Source: Serratia ficaria
GTDB lineage: Bacteria > Pseudomonadota > Gammaproteobacteria > Enterobacterales > Enterobacteriaceae
Assembly (NCBI RefSeq): GCF_900187015.1
Contig: NZ_LT906479.1
Location: 1,798,001-1,862,000 of the forward strand
Direction of reading: 5' to 3'
Length of the DNA stretch: 64,000 nucleotides
The number at the start of each line of letters is the position of its first letter. Positions within the stretch are counted from its first letter, which is position 1. Positions 41,175 through 50,337 of this stretch are shown in pieces. The translations under genes were made by a program, and so were the position numbers. The notes below the pieces were generated by a model that saw only the letters and a list, made by a program, of their open reading frames with translations, was not told the DNA's origin and made no database searches.

Positions 41175-42938
41175 TTACGCCTGCGCCCAGTGGCGGCGTT
41201 TGGCGTTTTGCAGTTTTTCGTAGGCCGCCAGCAGCGCCTGGTGGGCCGGCAGCGCTTTCAGGCTGCCGTCAACGGCGAACAGCCCGTTGAAACGCTCTTC
41301 GCCGCTGATGGCGGCAGAGGCGGCGTCGACCGCTTCCTGGCCGTACATCTTCACGAAGGCGCCGTAGTACTGCGCCGGATCGCGCTCAGGCTCCTGCGTC
41401 AACAGCAGCAGGGTCTGCAGGCAACGGTAGTAGTTGCTGCGCGCCGGGCTCAACACCGAAGAGTTGAAGTCCTGCGTCCATTCTGCCCAAATCAGCGCCT
41501 GATCCAGATCGCCGCCCGCCAACGCCAGCATCGACTTCAGTTCGCCCACGCGCAGGGTGTACCAGGCGTTGTCTTTGCCGCTGGCGATACCCAGCAGCTC
41601 GCGCACGCGGGTGAAGTCGTCCAGCCCTTCGTCGTCCAGCCGTTGGATCAGCGCCAGATATTCCTCGGGCTGCCACTCGCTGCCCGGCAGGGCCAGCAGG
41701 GTGTCGCGCAGGTGCGCACCCATGCTGTTGTTGGCCAACAGCAGGTCCTCCGCCGGATAGATATCGGACATGCCGGGCACGATGATGCGGCAGGCGTACA
41801 CGTCCAGATGCTCGTAGTCGGCGATGTAAACTTCCGCGCCTTCTTTGTCGAAGATGTTCATCAGGGTGGCGAACTCTTCCTGCGTGCTGCCGCTGAAGCT
41901 CCAGTCGACGAACGGATAATCCGCATCCTGTTTGAACATGTCCCAGGAGATCAGACCGCTGGAATCGATGAAGTGGGTTTCCAGGTTGGTGTGCTCGGCC
42001 ACTTCTTCGTCGTCGAAGGTCGGGGCGGTGAACACGTCGAGGTCTTTCAGGCTGCGGCCCTGCAGCAGTTCGGTCACGGTGCGCTCCAGCGCCACGCCGA
42101 AGTCCGGGTGCGCGCCGAACGAGGCGAAGCAGGTGCCGTTGGCCGGGTTGAACAACACCACGCAGATAACCGGGTAGTTGCCGCCCAGCGAAGCGTCATA
42201 CGACAGGATCGGGAAGCCTTCTTCTTCCAGCTTGGCGATGGCTTCCACCACGCCCGGGTAGCGGTTCAACACCTCGGCCGGGATCGCCGGCAGGCTGATT
42301 GATTCGGCGATGATGCGGTTCTTCACGTAGCGTTCGAACACCTCGGACAGCCCCTGAACGCGGGCTTCGTTGGCGGTGTTGCCGGCGGACATGCCGTTGG
42401 AAACGTACAGGTTGCCGATGATGTTCATCGGGATATACACGGTTTGCTGGTCAGACTGGCGGGCAAACGGCAGGGCGCAGATGCCGCGATCGCCGTTGCC
42501 GGACTGCAGGTCGATCAGATCGCCGGCGCTCAGCTCCTGCTCCGGATCGTAAAACGCGCGCAGGCGGTCGTCGAGAATGCCGGCCGGCAGCGTGTCGTCC
42601 GCCGGGATCGGGAACCATTTTTCATTCGGGTAATGCACGAAGTCGCCTTCGGCGATTTGCTTGCCCAGATAGAAGTCGGCGAAGAAATAGTTGGTGGACA
42701 GACGTTCGAAATATTCGCCCAAAGCGGAAGCCAGCGCGGCTTTTTTGCTGGCGCCTTTACCGTTGGTGAAGCACAGCGGGCAATCGCGATCGCGGATGTG
42801 AACCGACCACACGTGCGGCACCGGGTTCAGCCATGAGGCCTCTTCGATATTAAAACCGAGATCGCTCAGCTTCTGTTGGAAACGGGCGATGGAGTCTTCC
42901 AGTGCGGCGTCTTTGCCGGGGATAAAAGTTTGCGTCAT
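41175..42938 (-). CDS. ycaO: YcaO-domain protein (ribosomal S12 methylthiolation accessory)
   Basis: A 587-residue YcaO protein matching E. coli YcaO over its whole length, with an ATP-binding YcaO fold (about 50-400; SALGEYFERLSTNYFFADF, VQGLSEVFERYVKNRIIAES, GAHPDFGVALERTVTELLQGR) and a C-terminal helical repeat region (about 410-587). E. coli YcaO helps RimO methylthiolate Asp88 of ribosomal protein S12. No partner cyclodehydratase or precursor peptide lies nearby, which favours this housekeeping role. I start at ATG 42938 (MTQTFIPGKD); a start 9 bp upstream is possible. Confidence 0.94.
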   Translation of the reverse strand: MTQTFIPGKDAALEDSIARFQQKLSDLGFNIEEASWLNPVPHVWSVHIRDRDCPLCFTNGKGASKKAALASALGEYFERLSTNYFFADFYLGKQIAEGDFVHYPNEKWFPIPADDTLPAGILDDRLRAFYDPEQELSAGDLIDLQSGNGDRGICALPFARQSDQQTVYIPMNIIGNLYVSNGMSAGNTANEARVQGLSEVFERYVKNRIIAESISLPAIPAEVLNRYPGVVEAIAKLEEEGFPILSYDASLGGNYPVICVVLFNPANGTCFASFGAHPDFGVALERTVTELLQGRSLKDLDVFTAPTFDDEEVAEHTNLETHFIDSSGLISWDMFKQDADYPFVDWSFSGSTQEEFATLMNIFDKEGAEVYIADYEHLDVYACRIIVPGMSDIYPAEDLLLANNSMGAHLRDTLLALPGSEWQPEEYLALIQRLDDEGLDDFTRVRELLGIASGKDNAWYTLRVGELKSMLALAGGDLDQALIWAEWTQDFNSSVLSPARSNYYRCLQTLLLLTQEPERDPAQYYGAFVKMYGQEAVDAASAAISGEERFNGLFAVDGSLKALPAHQALLAAYEKLQNAKRRHWAQA

Positions 42939-43086
42939 TGTCTTCACTTTTTGAGCGTACTAAAAACGCGCAATGATACGGGGTTTTGCGCCCAAGCTCC
43001 ACGTATTCCTAAAGCGGTGGCAAAGTCACAGTTTTTTTGCGGATAAGGGCCATAATTCAGCGAGTTATCTGTCACGGAGAAATCTA

Positions 43087-44133
43087 ATGAAATCAGTGAA
43101 ACTCAGCGTTTTGGCCCTCTTTCTGGCGGGGGGCAGCGGCTCGGCGCTGGCCTTGCCCAACGTTACCCTGCTGGCGACCGGCGGCACCATCGCCGGCGGC
43201 GGGTCTTCGGCCACTCAGTCCAATTACACCGCCGGCAAACTGGGCGTCGAGGCGTTGGTCAACGCAGTGCCGGAACTGAAAAACATCGCCAATGTGCAGG
43301 GCGAACAGGTGGTGAATATCGGCTCGCAGGATATGAACGACCAGGTGTGGCTGACGCTGGCGAAAAAAATCAACGGCGACTGCGGCAAAACCGACGGTTT
43401 TGTCATCACCCACGGCACCGACACCCTGGAGGAAACTGCTTATTTCCTCGATCTGACGGTCAAATGCGACAAGCCGGTGGTGATCGTCGGGGCGATGCGC
43501 CCGGCGACGGCGATGAGCGCCGACGGCCCGTTCAATCTGTATAATGCGGTGGTGACGGCGGCCGATCCGCAGTCGGCCAACCGCGGGGTGCTGGTGGCGA
43601 TGAACGACAGCGTGCTGGACGCGCGCGACGTGACCAAAACCAACACCACCTCGGTGCAGACCTTCCAGTCGCCGAACTTCGGCCCGCTTGGCTACATTCA
43701 TAACGGCAAGGTCGACTATCAGCGCTCGCCGCACCGCAAGCACACCACCGATACGCCGTTTGACGTCGGCAAGCTGAGCGAGCTGCCGAAGGTGGGTATC
43801 GTCTACAACTACGCCAACGCTTCCGACGCGCCGGCCAAGGCGCTGATCGCCGAGGGGTATCAGGGCATCGTCAGCGCCGGCGTCGGCAACGGCAATCTGT
43901 ACAAGACGGTGTTCGACACCCTGGCGACGGCGGCGCATAACGGCGTGGCGGTAGTGCGCTCCTCGCGGGTGCCGACCGGCGCCACTACCGAGGATGCGGA
44001 AGTGGACGACGCCAAGTACGGCTTCGTCGCCGCCGGCACGCTGAACCCGCAAAAGGCGCGTATTTTGCTGCAGTTGGCGCTGACCCAGACCAAAGACGCC
44101 GGGCAGATCCAACAGATGTTCAATCAGTACTGA
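43087..44133 (+). CDS. ansB: Periplasmic L-asparaginase II
   Basis: A 348-residue type II asparaginase with a signal peptide (MKSVKLSVLALFLAGGSGSALA, cleavage about residue 22). The first catalytic threonine lies in LLATGGTIAGG (about residue 34) and the second in HGTDTLEETAYF; SADGPFNLYNAV is another family block. It hydrolyses Asn to Asp and ammonia with high affinity. I start at ATG 43087 (GGAGAA upstream), giving the E. coli length. It lies divergent from ycaO, where E. coli has ycaP; E. coli ansB lies elsewhere. CRP and FNR control is known in E. coli; no clear site was found here. Confidence 0.95.
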   Translation: MKSVKLSVLALFLAGGSGSALALPNVTLLATGGTIAGGGSSATQSNYTAGKLGVEALVNAVPELKNIANVQGEQVVNIGSQDMNDQVWLTLAKKINGDCGKTDGFVITHGTDTLEETAYFLDLTVKCDKPVVIVGAMRPATAMSADGPFNLYNAVVTAADPQSANRGVLVAMNDSVLDARDVTKTNTTSVQTFQSPNFGPLGYIHNGKVDYQRSPHRKHTTDTPFDVGKLSELPKVGIVYNYANASDAPAKALIAEGYQGIVSAGVGNGNLYKTVFDTLATAAHNGVAVVRSSRVPTGATTEDAEVDDAKYGFVAAGTLNPQKARILLQLALTQTKDAGQIQQMFNQY

Positions 44134-44435
44134 GTGCCGGCTGTTCTCTCCGGGGGGCGGGAGGCCCCCACTAGCCTTCCCGACTGAATACAGCATAAAA
44201 CACCGCGTTAACCCACTGAATTCCCCGATGACACAGCGTTTTATCGCACAAAAAAACCTCGCCTTGGCAGAGCCTGTTATTCTGCGCCGCGCCAGTTTGC
44301 CGCCCGCGGGCGAATAAGCATTGCAGCCGCGTTACGTGAGTGATAAAACCGATAGGTTGGTTAACATGAGAGTTAACTTCGGGCGTATTTCGGCAGGCCG
44401 CTTAGCGCGGCGTATAGTGAATGTGGTGAGGGGAA
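44134..44435. other. ansB-serC intergenic region
   Basis: It starts with a GGGGGC/GCCCCC hairpin (44153-44169). Before serC lies a GTTAAC-N6-GTTAAC repeat (44360-44377) and a possible 28-codon upstream ORF (44366-44452) that overlaps the serC start in another frame. E. coli serC is controlled by Lrp and CRP; no CRP match was seen. Confidence 0.5.
44153..44169 (+). terminator. ansB terminator hairpin
   Basis: GGGGGC-GGGAG-GCCCCC, 19 bp past the ansB stop. No T-run follows. Confidence 0.5.
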
Positions 44436-45521
44436 ATGACTCAGGTTTATAATTTTAGCTCTGGCCCGGCAATGCTGCCGGTTGAAGTGTTGCGTCGTGC
44501 GGAACAGGAACTGTGCAACTGGCACGGTCTGGGTACTTCAGTGATGGAAATCAGCCATCGCAGCAAAGAATTTATCGCCGTTGCACAGCAGTCCGAACAG
44601 GATCTGCGCGACCTGCTGAAAATCCCCTCCAACTACAAAGTGCTGTTCTGCCACGGCGGCGCCCGCGCGCAGTTCGCCGCATTGCCGTTGAACCTGCTGG
44701 GCGACAAAGCCACCGCAGACTATATCGACGGCGGCTATTGGGCGCACAGCGCGATTAACGAAGCGCAGAAGTACTGCACGCCGAACGTCATCGACGTGAA
44801 GACCCGCGTTGACGGCCTGAGCGGCATCAAGCCGATGAAAGAGTGGCAGCTGAGCGATGACGCCGCCTATGTGCATTACTGCCCGAATGAAACCATCGAC
44901 GGCGTGGCCATCGATGAAACGCCGGACTTCGGCGACAAGGTGGTGATCGGCGACTACTCCTCGACCATTCTGTCTCGCCCGTTGGACGTCAGTCGCTTCG
45001 GCGTGATCTACGCCGGCGCGCAGAAAAATATCGGCCCGGCCGGCCTGACGCTGGTGATCGTGCGTGAAGATCTGCTGGGCCAGGCGCGCCGAGAAGTGCC
45101 TTCCATCCTCGACTATACCGTGCTGGCCGAGAACGACTCGATGTTCAACACCCCGCCGACCTTCGCCTGGTATCTGTCCGGCCTGGTGTTCAAGTGGCTG
45201 AAAGAGCAGGGCGGCCTGGTGGAGATGCAAAAGCGCAATCAGGCCAAGGCCGAGCTGCTGTACGCCACCATCGACAATTCCGATTTCTACCGCAGCCAGG
45301 TGGCGCTGGCCAACCGTTCCTGGATGAACGTGCCGTTCCAGCTGGCCGATCCGGCGCTGGACAAGGTGTTCCTCAGCGAAGCCGAGGCCATCGGCCTGCA
45401 GGCGCTGAAAGGCCACCGGGTAGTTGGCGGCATGCGCGCTTCTATTTACAATGCGATGCCGCTGGCCGGCGTGCAGGCGCTGACCGGGTTTATGACCGAC
45501 TTCGAGCGCCGCCACGGTTAA
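44436..45521 (+). CDS. serC: Phosphoserine/phosphohydroxythreonine aminotransferase
   Basis: A 361-residue PLP enzyme used in serine synthesis and in the pyridoxal-phosphate pathway. Motifs are [10 protein letters not shown] at the start, [17 protein letters not shown], and the PLP lysine in [11 protein letters not shown] (about residue 198). It is upstream of aroA, as in most Enterobacterales, forming the mixed-function serC-aroA operon. ATG 44436 follows GAGGGGA. A terminator-like attenuator follows in the gap to aroA. Confidence 0.98.
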   Translation: MTQVYNFSSGPAMLPVEVLRRAEQELCNWHGLGTSVMEISHRSKEFIAVAQQSEQDLRDLLKIPSNYKVLFCHGGARAQFAALPLNLLGDKATADYIDGGYWAHSAINEAQKYCTPNVIDVKTRVDGLSGIKPMKEWQLSDDAAYVHYCPNETIDGVAIDETPDFGDKVVIGDYSSTILSRPLDVSRFGVIYAGAQKNIGPAGLTLVIVREDLLGQARREVPSILDYTVLAENDSMFNTPPTFAWYLSGLVFKWLKEQGGLVEMQKRNQAKAELLYATIDNSDFYRSQVALANRSWMNVPFQLADPALDKVFLSEAEAIGLQALKGHRVVGGMRASIYNAMPLAGVQALTGFMTDFERRHG

Positions 45522-45576
45522 GCCCAGGCGCCCGCATTGCGCGGGCCGCCACCGCTGTTGTCCTTTTGCATTAAAG

Positions 45577-45609
45577 CGGCTCCGGCATTATCCCCGGGGC
45601 CGTTTCGTT
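45577..45609 (+). terminator. serC-aroA intercistronic attenuator
   Basis: CGGCTCCGG (45577-45585) pairs with CCGGGGCCG (45594-45602), one G-U, then TTTCGTTT. A smaller stem GCCCGC/GCGGGC precedes it (45530-45546). E. coli has a partial terminator at this point, letting some transcripts stop after serC. Confidence 0.7.
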
Positions 45610-45636
45610 TATCAGAATTTGGAGAGTTTTGTTCAC

Positions 45637-46923
45637 ATGGTGGATTCCCTGACGTTACAACCGGTCGCCCTGGTCAATGGCACCGTCAACTTACCCGGCT
45701 CCAAGAGCGTATCCAACCGTGCTCTGCTGCTGGCGGCGCTGGCGGAGGGAACGACCACGCTGACCAACCTGCTGGACAGCGACGACGTGCGTCACATGCT
45801 GAATGCGCTGCAGGCGCTGGGCGTGAGCTATCAGCTTTCCGCCGATCGCACCACCTGCCAGGTGACGGGCGTCGCCGGGCCGCTGGTGGCCGACCAACCG
45901 CTGGAACTGTTTCTCGGCAATGCCGGCACCGCGATGCGCCCGCTGGCGGCGGCGCTGTGCCTGGGCAATGGCGACGTGGTGCTGACCGGCGAACCGCGCA
46001 TGAAAGAGCGGCCGATCGGTCACCTGGTGGACGCTTTGCGCCAGGGCGGCGCGCAGATTGATTATCTGGAGCAGACCGACTATCCGCCGGTGCGACTGCG
46101 CGGCGGTTTCCGGGGCGGCGAGGTGACCGTCGACGGCAGTGTCTCCAGCCAGTTCCTGACCGCGTTGCTGATGACCGCACCGCTGGCGCCGCAGGCCACG
46201 CAGATCCGCATCAAGGGGGAGCTGGTGTCCAAGCCGTACATCGACATCACGCTGCACCTGATGCGCAGCTTCGGCGTTGAAGTGAGCCACGACAACTACC
46301 GGGTGTTCCACATTCAGGGCGGTCAAACCTACCGTTCGCCGGGCGATTACCTGGTGGAGGGCGACGCCTCTTCCGCCTCTTATTTCCTGGCGGCGGCGGC
46401 GATCAAGGGCGGCAGCGTGCGCGTGACCGGCATTGGCCGCAAGAGCGTGCAGGGCGACACCAAATTCGCCGACGTGCTGGAGAAAATGGGCGCGCGCATC
46501 ACCTGGGGCGAGGATTTTATCGAGTGCAGCCGCGGCGAGCTGCGCGGCGTCGATATGGACATGAACCATATCCCGGATGCGGCGATGACCATCGCCACCA
46601 CCGCGCTGTTTGCCGCAGGCCCGACCACCATCCGCAACATCTACAACTGGCGGGTGAAAGAGACCGACCGCCTGGCGGCGATGGCTACCGAGCTGCGCAA
46701 AGTGGGGGCGGAGGTTGACGAAGGCGAGGACTACATTCGCGTGGTGCCGCCGGCCAAGCTGAAGTTCGCCGAGATCGGCACCTACAACGATCACCGCATG
46801 GCGATGTGTTTCTCGCTGGTGGCGCTGTCGGATACGCCGGTCACCATCCTCGATCCGAAATGCACCGCGAAAACCTTCCCGGACTATTTCGAGCAGCTGG
46901 CGCGGATCAGCCAGCCGGCGTAA
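45637..46923 (+). CDS. aroA: EPSP synthase (3-phosphoshikimate 1-carboxyvinyltransferase)
   Basis: A 428-residue enzyme joining PEP and shikimate-3-phosphate in chorismate synthesis. Conserved blocks are [35 protein letters not shown] (the glyphosate-site Gly and Pro keep the sensitive class I form), [13 protein letters not shown] and the C-terminal [15 protein letters not shown] start at ATG 45637; the GTG right after it would give MDSLTLQP, closer to E. coli MESLTLQP, but GGAGAG spacing favours the ATG. In E. coli ycaL lies between aroA and cmk; here it is absent. Confidence 0.97.
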   Translation: MVDSLTLQPVALVNGTVNLPGSKSVSNRALLLAALAEGTTTLTNLLDSDDVRHMLNALQALGVSYQLSADRTTCQVTGVAGPLVADQPLELFLGNAGTAMRPLAAALCLGNGDVVLTGEPRMKERPIGHLVDALRQGGAQIDYLEQTDYPPVRLRGGFRGGEVTVDGSVSSQFLTALLMTAPLAPQATQIRIKGELVSKPYIDITLHLMRSFGVEVSHDNYRVFHIQGGQTYRSPGDYLVEGDASSASYFLAAAAIKGGSVRVTGIGRKSVQGDTKFADVLEKMGARITWGEDFIECSRGELRGVDMDMNHIPDAAMTIATTALFAAGPTTIRNIYNWRVKETDRLAAMATELRKVGAEVDEGEDYIRVVPPAKLKFAEIGTYNDHRMAMCFSLVALSDTPVTILDPKCTAKTFPDYFEQLARISQPA

Positions 46924-46943
46924 CCGGTCAGATCGTTTATTTT

Positions 46944-46966
46944 AAGGCCCCTTTGCGGGCCTTTAT
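46944..46966 (+). terminator. aroA terminator
   Basis: AAGGCCC-CTTTGC-GGGCCTTTAT lies 21 bp past the aroA stop: a 7-bp stem with a short T tract. Confidence 0.8.
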
Positions 46967-47050
46967 CGTTTTTACCTTTCAGCGCCCGCTGTTTCTTCTA
47001 TACTTTTTCGCGGTTGTGCGCTTATTTTCAACAACCAGACGGTTCCAGGG

Positions 47051-47079
47051 TAACAGTTCGCCGCGTGGCAGCGTATAAT
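47051..47079 (+). promoter_or_regulatory. Promoter upstream of cmk-rpsA
   Basis: A perfect -10 TATAAT (47074-47079) lies next to a GC-rich discriminator (GCGCCACC). The -35 (TAACAG, 47051-47056, 17-bp spacing) is weak. Such discriminators are common at stringently controlled ribosomal promoters; the main cmk-rpsA promoter is a likely identity. Confidence 0.6.
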
Positions 47080-47196
47080 GCGCCACCGTATCTGCCCCCT
47101 ATTTGGCAGACGGCAGGGATGCCGGCAATCAGACCTTCACACCCATCTGAGGGCCGGCGTTGTCCCTGTGAGGTTTTCTACCTGAAGGAGAGAGAA

Positions 47197-47886
47197 ATGA
47201 CGGCTACAGCCCCGGTGATAACCGTTGATGGACCAAGTGGCGCAGGTAAAGGCACGCTGTGTAAAGCGCTGGCCGAGTCGCTTGGTTGGCGTTTGCTGGA
47301 TTCCGGCGCGATCTACCGCGTGCTGGCGCTGGCGGCGTTGCATCATCAGGTGGATATCACTTCTGAGGACGCGCTGGTTCCGCTGGCCGCACATCTCGAT
47401 GTTCGCTTTATCGCCCAGGACGGCAAGCTGCAGGTGATTTTGGAAGGTGAGGACGTCAGCAATGAGATCCGCACCGAAACCGTCGGCAACACCGCTTCGC
47501 AGGCGGCGGCGTTCCCGCGGGTGCGTGAGGCGCTGCTGCGCCGCCAGCGCGCGTTTCGCGAGGCGCCCGGCCTGATTGCCGACGGCCGCGATATGGGAAC
47601 CGTCGTGTTCCCCGACGCACCGGTTAAAATTTTCCTCGACGCCAGTTCGCAAGAGCGTGCGCACCGCCGTATGCTACAGTTGCAGGAAAAGGGCTTTAAT
47701 GTTAACTTTGAACGTCTTTTAGCCGAGATAAAGGAACGGGATGACCGTGACCGTAATCGGGCTATCGCGCCGCTGGTGCCCGCTTCTGACGCCCTCGTGC
47801 TGGATTCTACCAGCATGTCGATCGAGGAAGTTATCCGGCAAGCGCTGACGTATGCACAGAAAGTTTTAGCGTTGCCGCAGCAATAA
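47197..47886 (+). CDS. cmk: Cytidylate kinase
   Basis: A 229-residue NMP kinase phosphorylating CMP and dCMP. The P-loop is [12 protein letters not shown] (about 12-23), followed by [36 protein letters not shown] and the lid [14 protein letters not shown] 47197 follows AAGGAGAGAG; longer in-frame starts upstream lack homology and cross the promoter. It is directly upstream of rpsA and is cotranscribed in E. coli. Confidence 0.97.
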   Translation: MTATAPVITVDGPSGAGKGTLCKALAESLGWRLLDSGAIYRVLALAALHHQVDITSEDALVPLAAHLDVRFIAQDGKLQVILEGEDVSNEIRTETVGNTASQAAAFPRVREALLRRQRAFREAPGLIADGRDMGTVVFPDAPVKIFLDASSQERAHRRMLQLQEKGFNVNFERLLAEIKERDDRDRNRAIAPLVPASDALVLDSTSMSIEEVIRQALTYAQKVLALPQQ

Positions 47887-47943
47887 GCGCGGCGGCGTTA
47901 TTGGCTTTTTGTCATATTTGTCATAGAAGTATCGCAATATATC

Positions 47944-47959
47944 GGGTAAAATTTTACCC
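47944..47959. promoter_or_regulatory. Perfect 16-bp palindrome in the rpsA leader region
   Basis: GGGTAAAATTTTACCC is a perfect, loop-free inverted repeat 110 bp before the rpsA start. It could be an operator or part of a leader fold; no known regulator was assigned. Confidence 0.55.
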
Positions 47960-48069
47960 CTGTAACCTAAACCCTGTCGGCATGGAGCCAATGGCGGGGT
48001 ATGTGAAACAACCCCATTCGGCGGGACGCTAAATGGACGTTAAACTAAAGAACCCTGAAGATTAACAAC

Positions 48070-49743
48070 ATGACTGAATCTTTCGCTCAACTCTTTGAAG
48101 AATCCTTAAAAGAAATCGAAACCCGCCCGGGTTCCATCGTTCGCGGCGTAGTAGTTGCCATCGACAAAGACATCGTACTGGTTGACGCCGGTCTGAAGTC
48201 CGAGTCTGCCATCCCGGCTGAGCAATTCAAAAACGCACAGGGCGAGCTGGAAATCCAGGTTGGTGACGAAGTTGACGTTGCTCTGGATGCTGTTGAAGAC
48301 GGCTTCGGTGAAACTCTGCTGTCCCGTGAGAAAGCTAAGCGTCACGAAGCTTGGATCACGCTGGAAAAAGCATACGAAGACGCTGAGACTGTAACCGGTG
48401 TTATCAACGGCAAAGTGAAGGGTGGCTTCACCGTCGAGCTGAACGGCATCCGCGCGTTCCTGCCAGGTTCCCTGGTTGACGTGCGTCCGGTACGTGACAC
48501 TCTGCACCTGGAAGGCAAAGAGCTTGAGTTCAAAGTCATCAAGCTGGACCAGAAACGCAACAACGTTGTCGTTTCTCGCCGTGCGGTTATCGAATCCGAG
48601 AACAGCGCAGAGCGCGATCAACTGCTGGAAAACCTGCAGGAAGGCATGGAAGTTAAAGGTATCGTTAAGAACCTCACTGACTACGGTGCATTCGTTGATC
48701 TGGGCGGCGTAGACGGCCTGCTGCACATCACTGACATGGCTTGGAAACGCGTTAAGCACCCAAGCGAAATCGTCAACGTTGGCGATGAAATCACTGTTAA
48801 AGTGCTGAAGTTCGACCGCGAGCGTACTCGTGTTTCCCTGGGCCTGAAACAGCTGGGCGAAGATCCATGGGTTGCTATCGCGAAACGTTACCCAGAAGGC
48901 ACCAAGCTGACTGGCCGTGTAACCAACCTGACTGATTACGGCTGCTTCGTGGAAATCGAAGAAGGCGTTGAAGGTCTGGTACACGTTTCTGAAATGGATT
49001 GGACCAACAAAAACATCCATCCGTCCAAAGTTGTTAACGTGGGCGACGTAGTGGAAGTTATGGTTCTGGACATCGATGAAGAACGTCGTCGTATCTCCCT
49101 GGGCCTGAAACAGTGCAAAAACAACCCATGGCAGCAATTCGCAGAAACCCACAACAAGGGCGACCGCGTTGAAGGTAAAATCAAGTCTATCACTGACTTC
49201 GGTATCTTCATCGGCCTGGACGGCGGCATCGACGGCCTGGTTCACCTGTCTGACATCTCCTGGAACGTTGCAGGCGAAGAAGCAGTGCGTGAATACAAGA
49301 AAGGCGACGAAATCGCAGCGGTTGTTCTGCAGGTTGACGCAGAGCGCGAGCGTATCTCCCTGGGCGTGAAGCAGCTGGCTGAAGATCCGTTCAATAACTA
49401 CCTGTCTATGAACAAGAAAGGTACTATTGTTACTGGTAAAGTCACTGCAGTTGACGCCAAAGGTGCTACAGTTGAATTGGCAGGCGGCGTAGAAGGTTAC
49501 CTGCGTGCATCTGAAGCCTCTCGCGACCGCATTGAAGATGCAACTCTGGTTCTGAACGTTGGTGACGAAGTTGAAGCTAAATTCACCGGCGTTGACCGTA
49601 AGAACCGCGTTGTAAGCCTGTCCGTACGTGCTAAGGACGAAGCTGACGAGAAAGACGCCATCGCTACTGTTAACAACAAACAGGAAGAAGGCAACTTCTC
49701 TAACGCAATGGCTGAAGCTTTCAAAGCGGCTAAAGGCGAGTAA
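48070..49743 (+). CDS. rpsA: 30S ribosomal protein S1
   Basis: A 557-residue protein with six S1 OB-fold repeats, matching E. coli S1 in length. Domains 1-2 dock to the ribosome (S2); domains 3-6 bind mRNA (for example [65 protein letters not shown]). Codon use is clearly shifted toward highly expressed preferred codons (GTT, GCT, CGT), unlike its GC-rich neighbours. Translation starts at ATG 48070 after only a weak GAAG; E. coli rpsA also lacks a strong Shine-Dalgarno and is autoregulated through its leader structure. Confidence 0.98.
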   Translation: MTESFAQLFEESLKEIETRPGSIVRGVVVAIDKDIVLVDAGLKSESAIPAEQFKNAQGELEIQVGDEVDVALDAVEDGFGETLLSREKAKRHEAWITLEKAYEDAETVTGVINGKVKGGFTVELNGIRAFLPGSLVDVRPVRDTLHLEGKELEFKVIKLDQKRNNVVVSRRAVIESENSAERDQLLENLQEGMEVKGIVKNLTDYGAFVDLGGVDGLLHITDMAWKRVKHPSEIVNVGDEITVKVLKFDRERTRVSLGLKQLGEDPWVAIAKRYPEGTKLTGRVTNLTDYGCFVEIEEGVEGLVHVSEMDWTNKNIHPSKVVNVGDVVEVMVLDIDEERRRISLGLKQCKNNPWQQFAETHNKGDRVEGKIKSITDFGIFIGLDGGIDGLVHLSDISWNVAGEEAVREYKKGDEIAAVVLQVDAERERISLGVKQLAEDPFNNYLSMNKKGTIVTGKVTAVDAKGATVELAGGVEGYLRASEASRDRIEDATLVLNVGDEVEAKFTGVDRKNRVVSLSVRAKDEADEKDAIATVNNKQEEGNFSNAMAEAFKAAKGE

Positions 49744-49749
49744 TGACGG

Positions 49750-49770
49750 GGGGCGGTTCCTGACCGCCCC
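49750..49770 (+). terminator. Stem-loop after rpsA
   Basis: GGGGCGGT-TCCTG-ACCGCCCC, a perfect 8-bp stem 6 bp past rpsA. With no T-run it may give partial termination or 3-prime protection before ihfB. Confidence 0.6.
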
Positions 49771-49805
49771 GATACGGTAGTTTAGCTGCAAAGCTTGGAG
49801 GAACT

Positions 49806-50090
49806 ATGACCAAGTCTGAACTTATTGAAAGACTTGCTGGCCAGCAATCTCATATTCCGGCGAAGGCCGTTGAGGATGCAGTGAAAGAGATGCTCGAACA
49901 TATGGCTGCCACATTGGCCGATGGCGAACGCATCGAGATCCGCGGATTCGGCAGTTTTTCTCTTCACTACCGTGCTCCGCGTGTGGGTCGCAACCCGAAA
50001 ACCGGCGATAAAGTCGAGCTGGACGGCAAGTACGTTCCTCACTTCAAGCCAGGCAAAGAGTTGCGTGACCGCGCCAATATCTATGGCTAG
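49806..50090 (+). CDS. ihfB: Integration host factor subunit beta
   Basis: A 94-residue DNA-bending protein of the HU/IHF family. Typical residues include the beta-arm [26 protein letters not shown] with the intercalating proline, and [14 protein letters not shown]. It pairs with IhfA. ATG 49806 follows GGAGG. It is adjacent to rpsA, as in E. coli, and has a strong terminator. Confidence 0.98.
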   Translation: MTKSELIERLAGQQSHIPAKAVEDAVKEMLEHMAATLADGERIEIRGFGSFSLHYRAPRVGRNPKTGDKVELDGKYVPHFKPGKELRDRANIYG

Positions 50091-50130
50091 TCGCTGACTG
50101 CCCATAGGGTTGTTGCTTGTAAAGAATATA

Positions 50131-50160
50131 AAACGGTGCCTCAGGGCGCCGTTTTTTTTT
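50131..50160 (+). terminator. ihfB terminator
   Basis: AAACGGTGCC-TCA-GGGCGCCGTT followed by a long T-run, 41 bp past ihfB. Confidence 0.93.
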
Positions 50161-50337
50161 GGCCCTCGTTTGACGCCGCCTTCCTGCTCTGTGCGCCGTG
50201 CCGCAGTTCAGCATCCCCCTGTGAAACCAGAAGCGTTAACCTGCAGCCTTCGGCGCATAGCATGAAAAGGACGCTGGCGGCCGCCTGGCGGCGGGTGAAC
50301 AATCCGCTCTCTGATTGGGAGGCACGGGAGAAGGCCG

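Noticed and set aside
41175..42938. YcaO as part of a RiPP (azole peptide) gene cluster
   Set aside because: The protein is the housekeeping E. coli-type YcaO, and no precursor peptide, dehydrogenase or transporter set accompanies it.
42939..43086. CRP or FNR site upstream of ansB
   Set aside because: Only a right half (GTCACAG) is visible; the left half does not match at the required spacing.
48106..49791. 561-codon open frame opposite rpsA
   Set aside because: Shadow of rpsA; it lacks a ribosome site and shares none of the S1-like repeats in a meaningful order.
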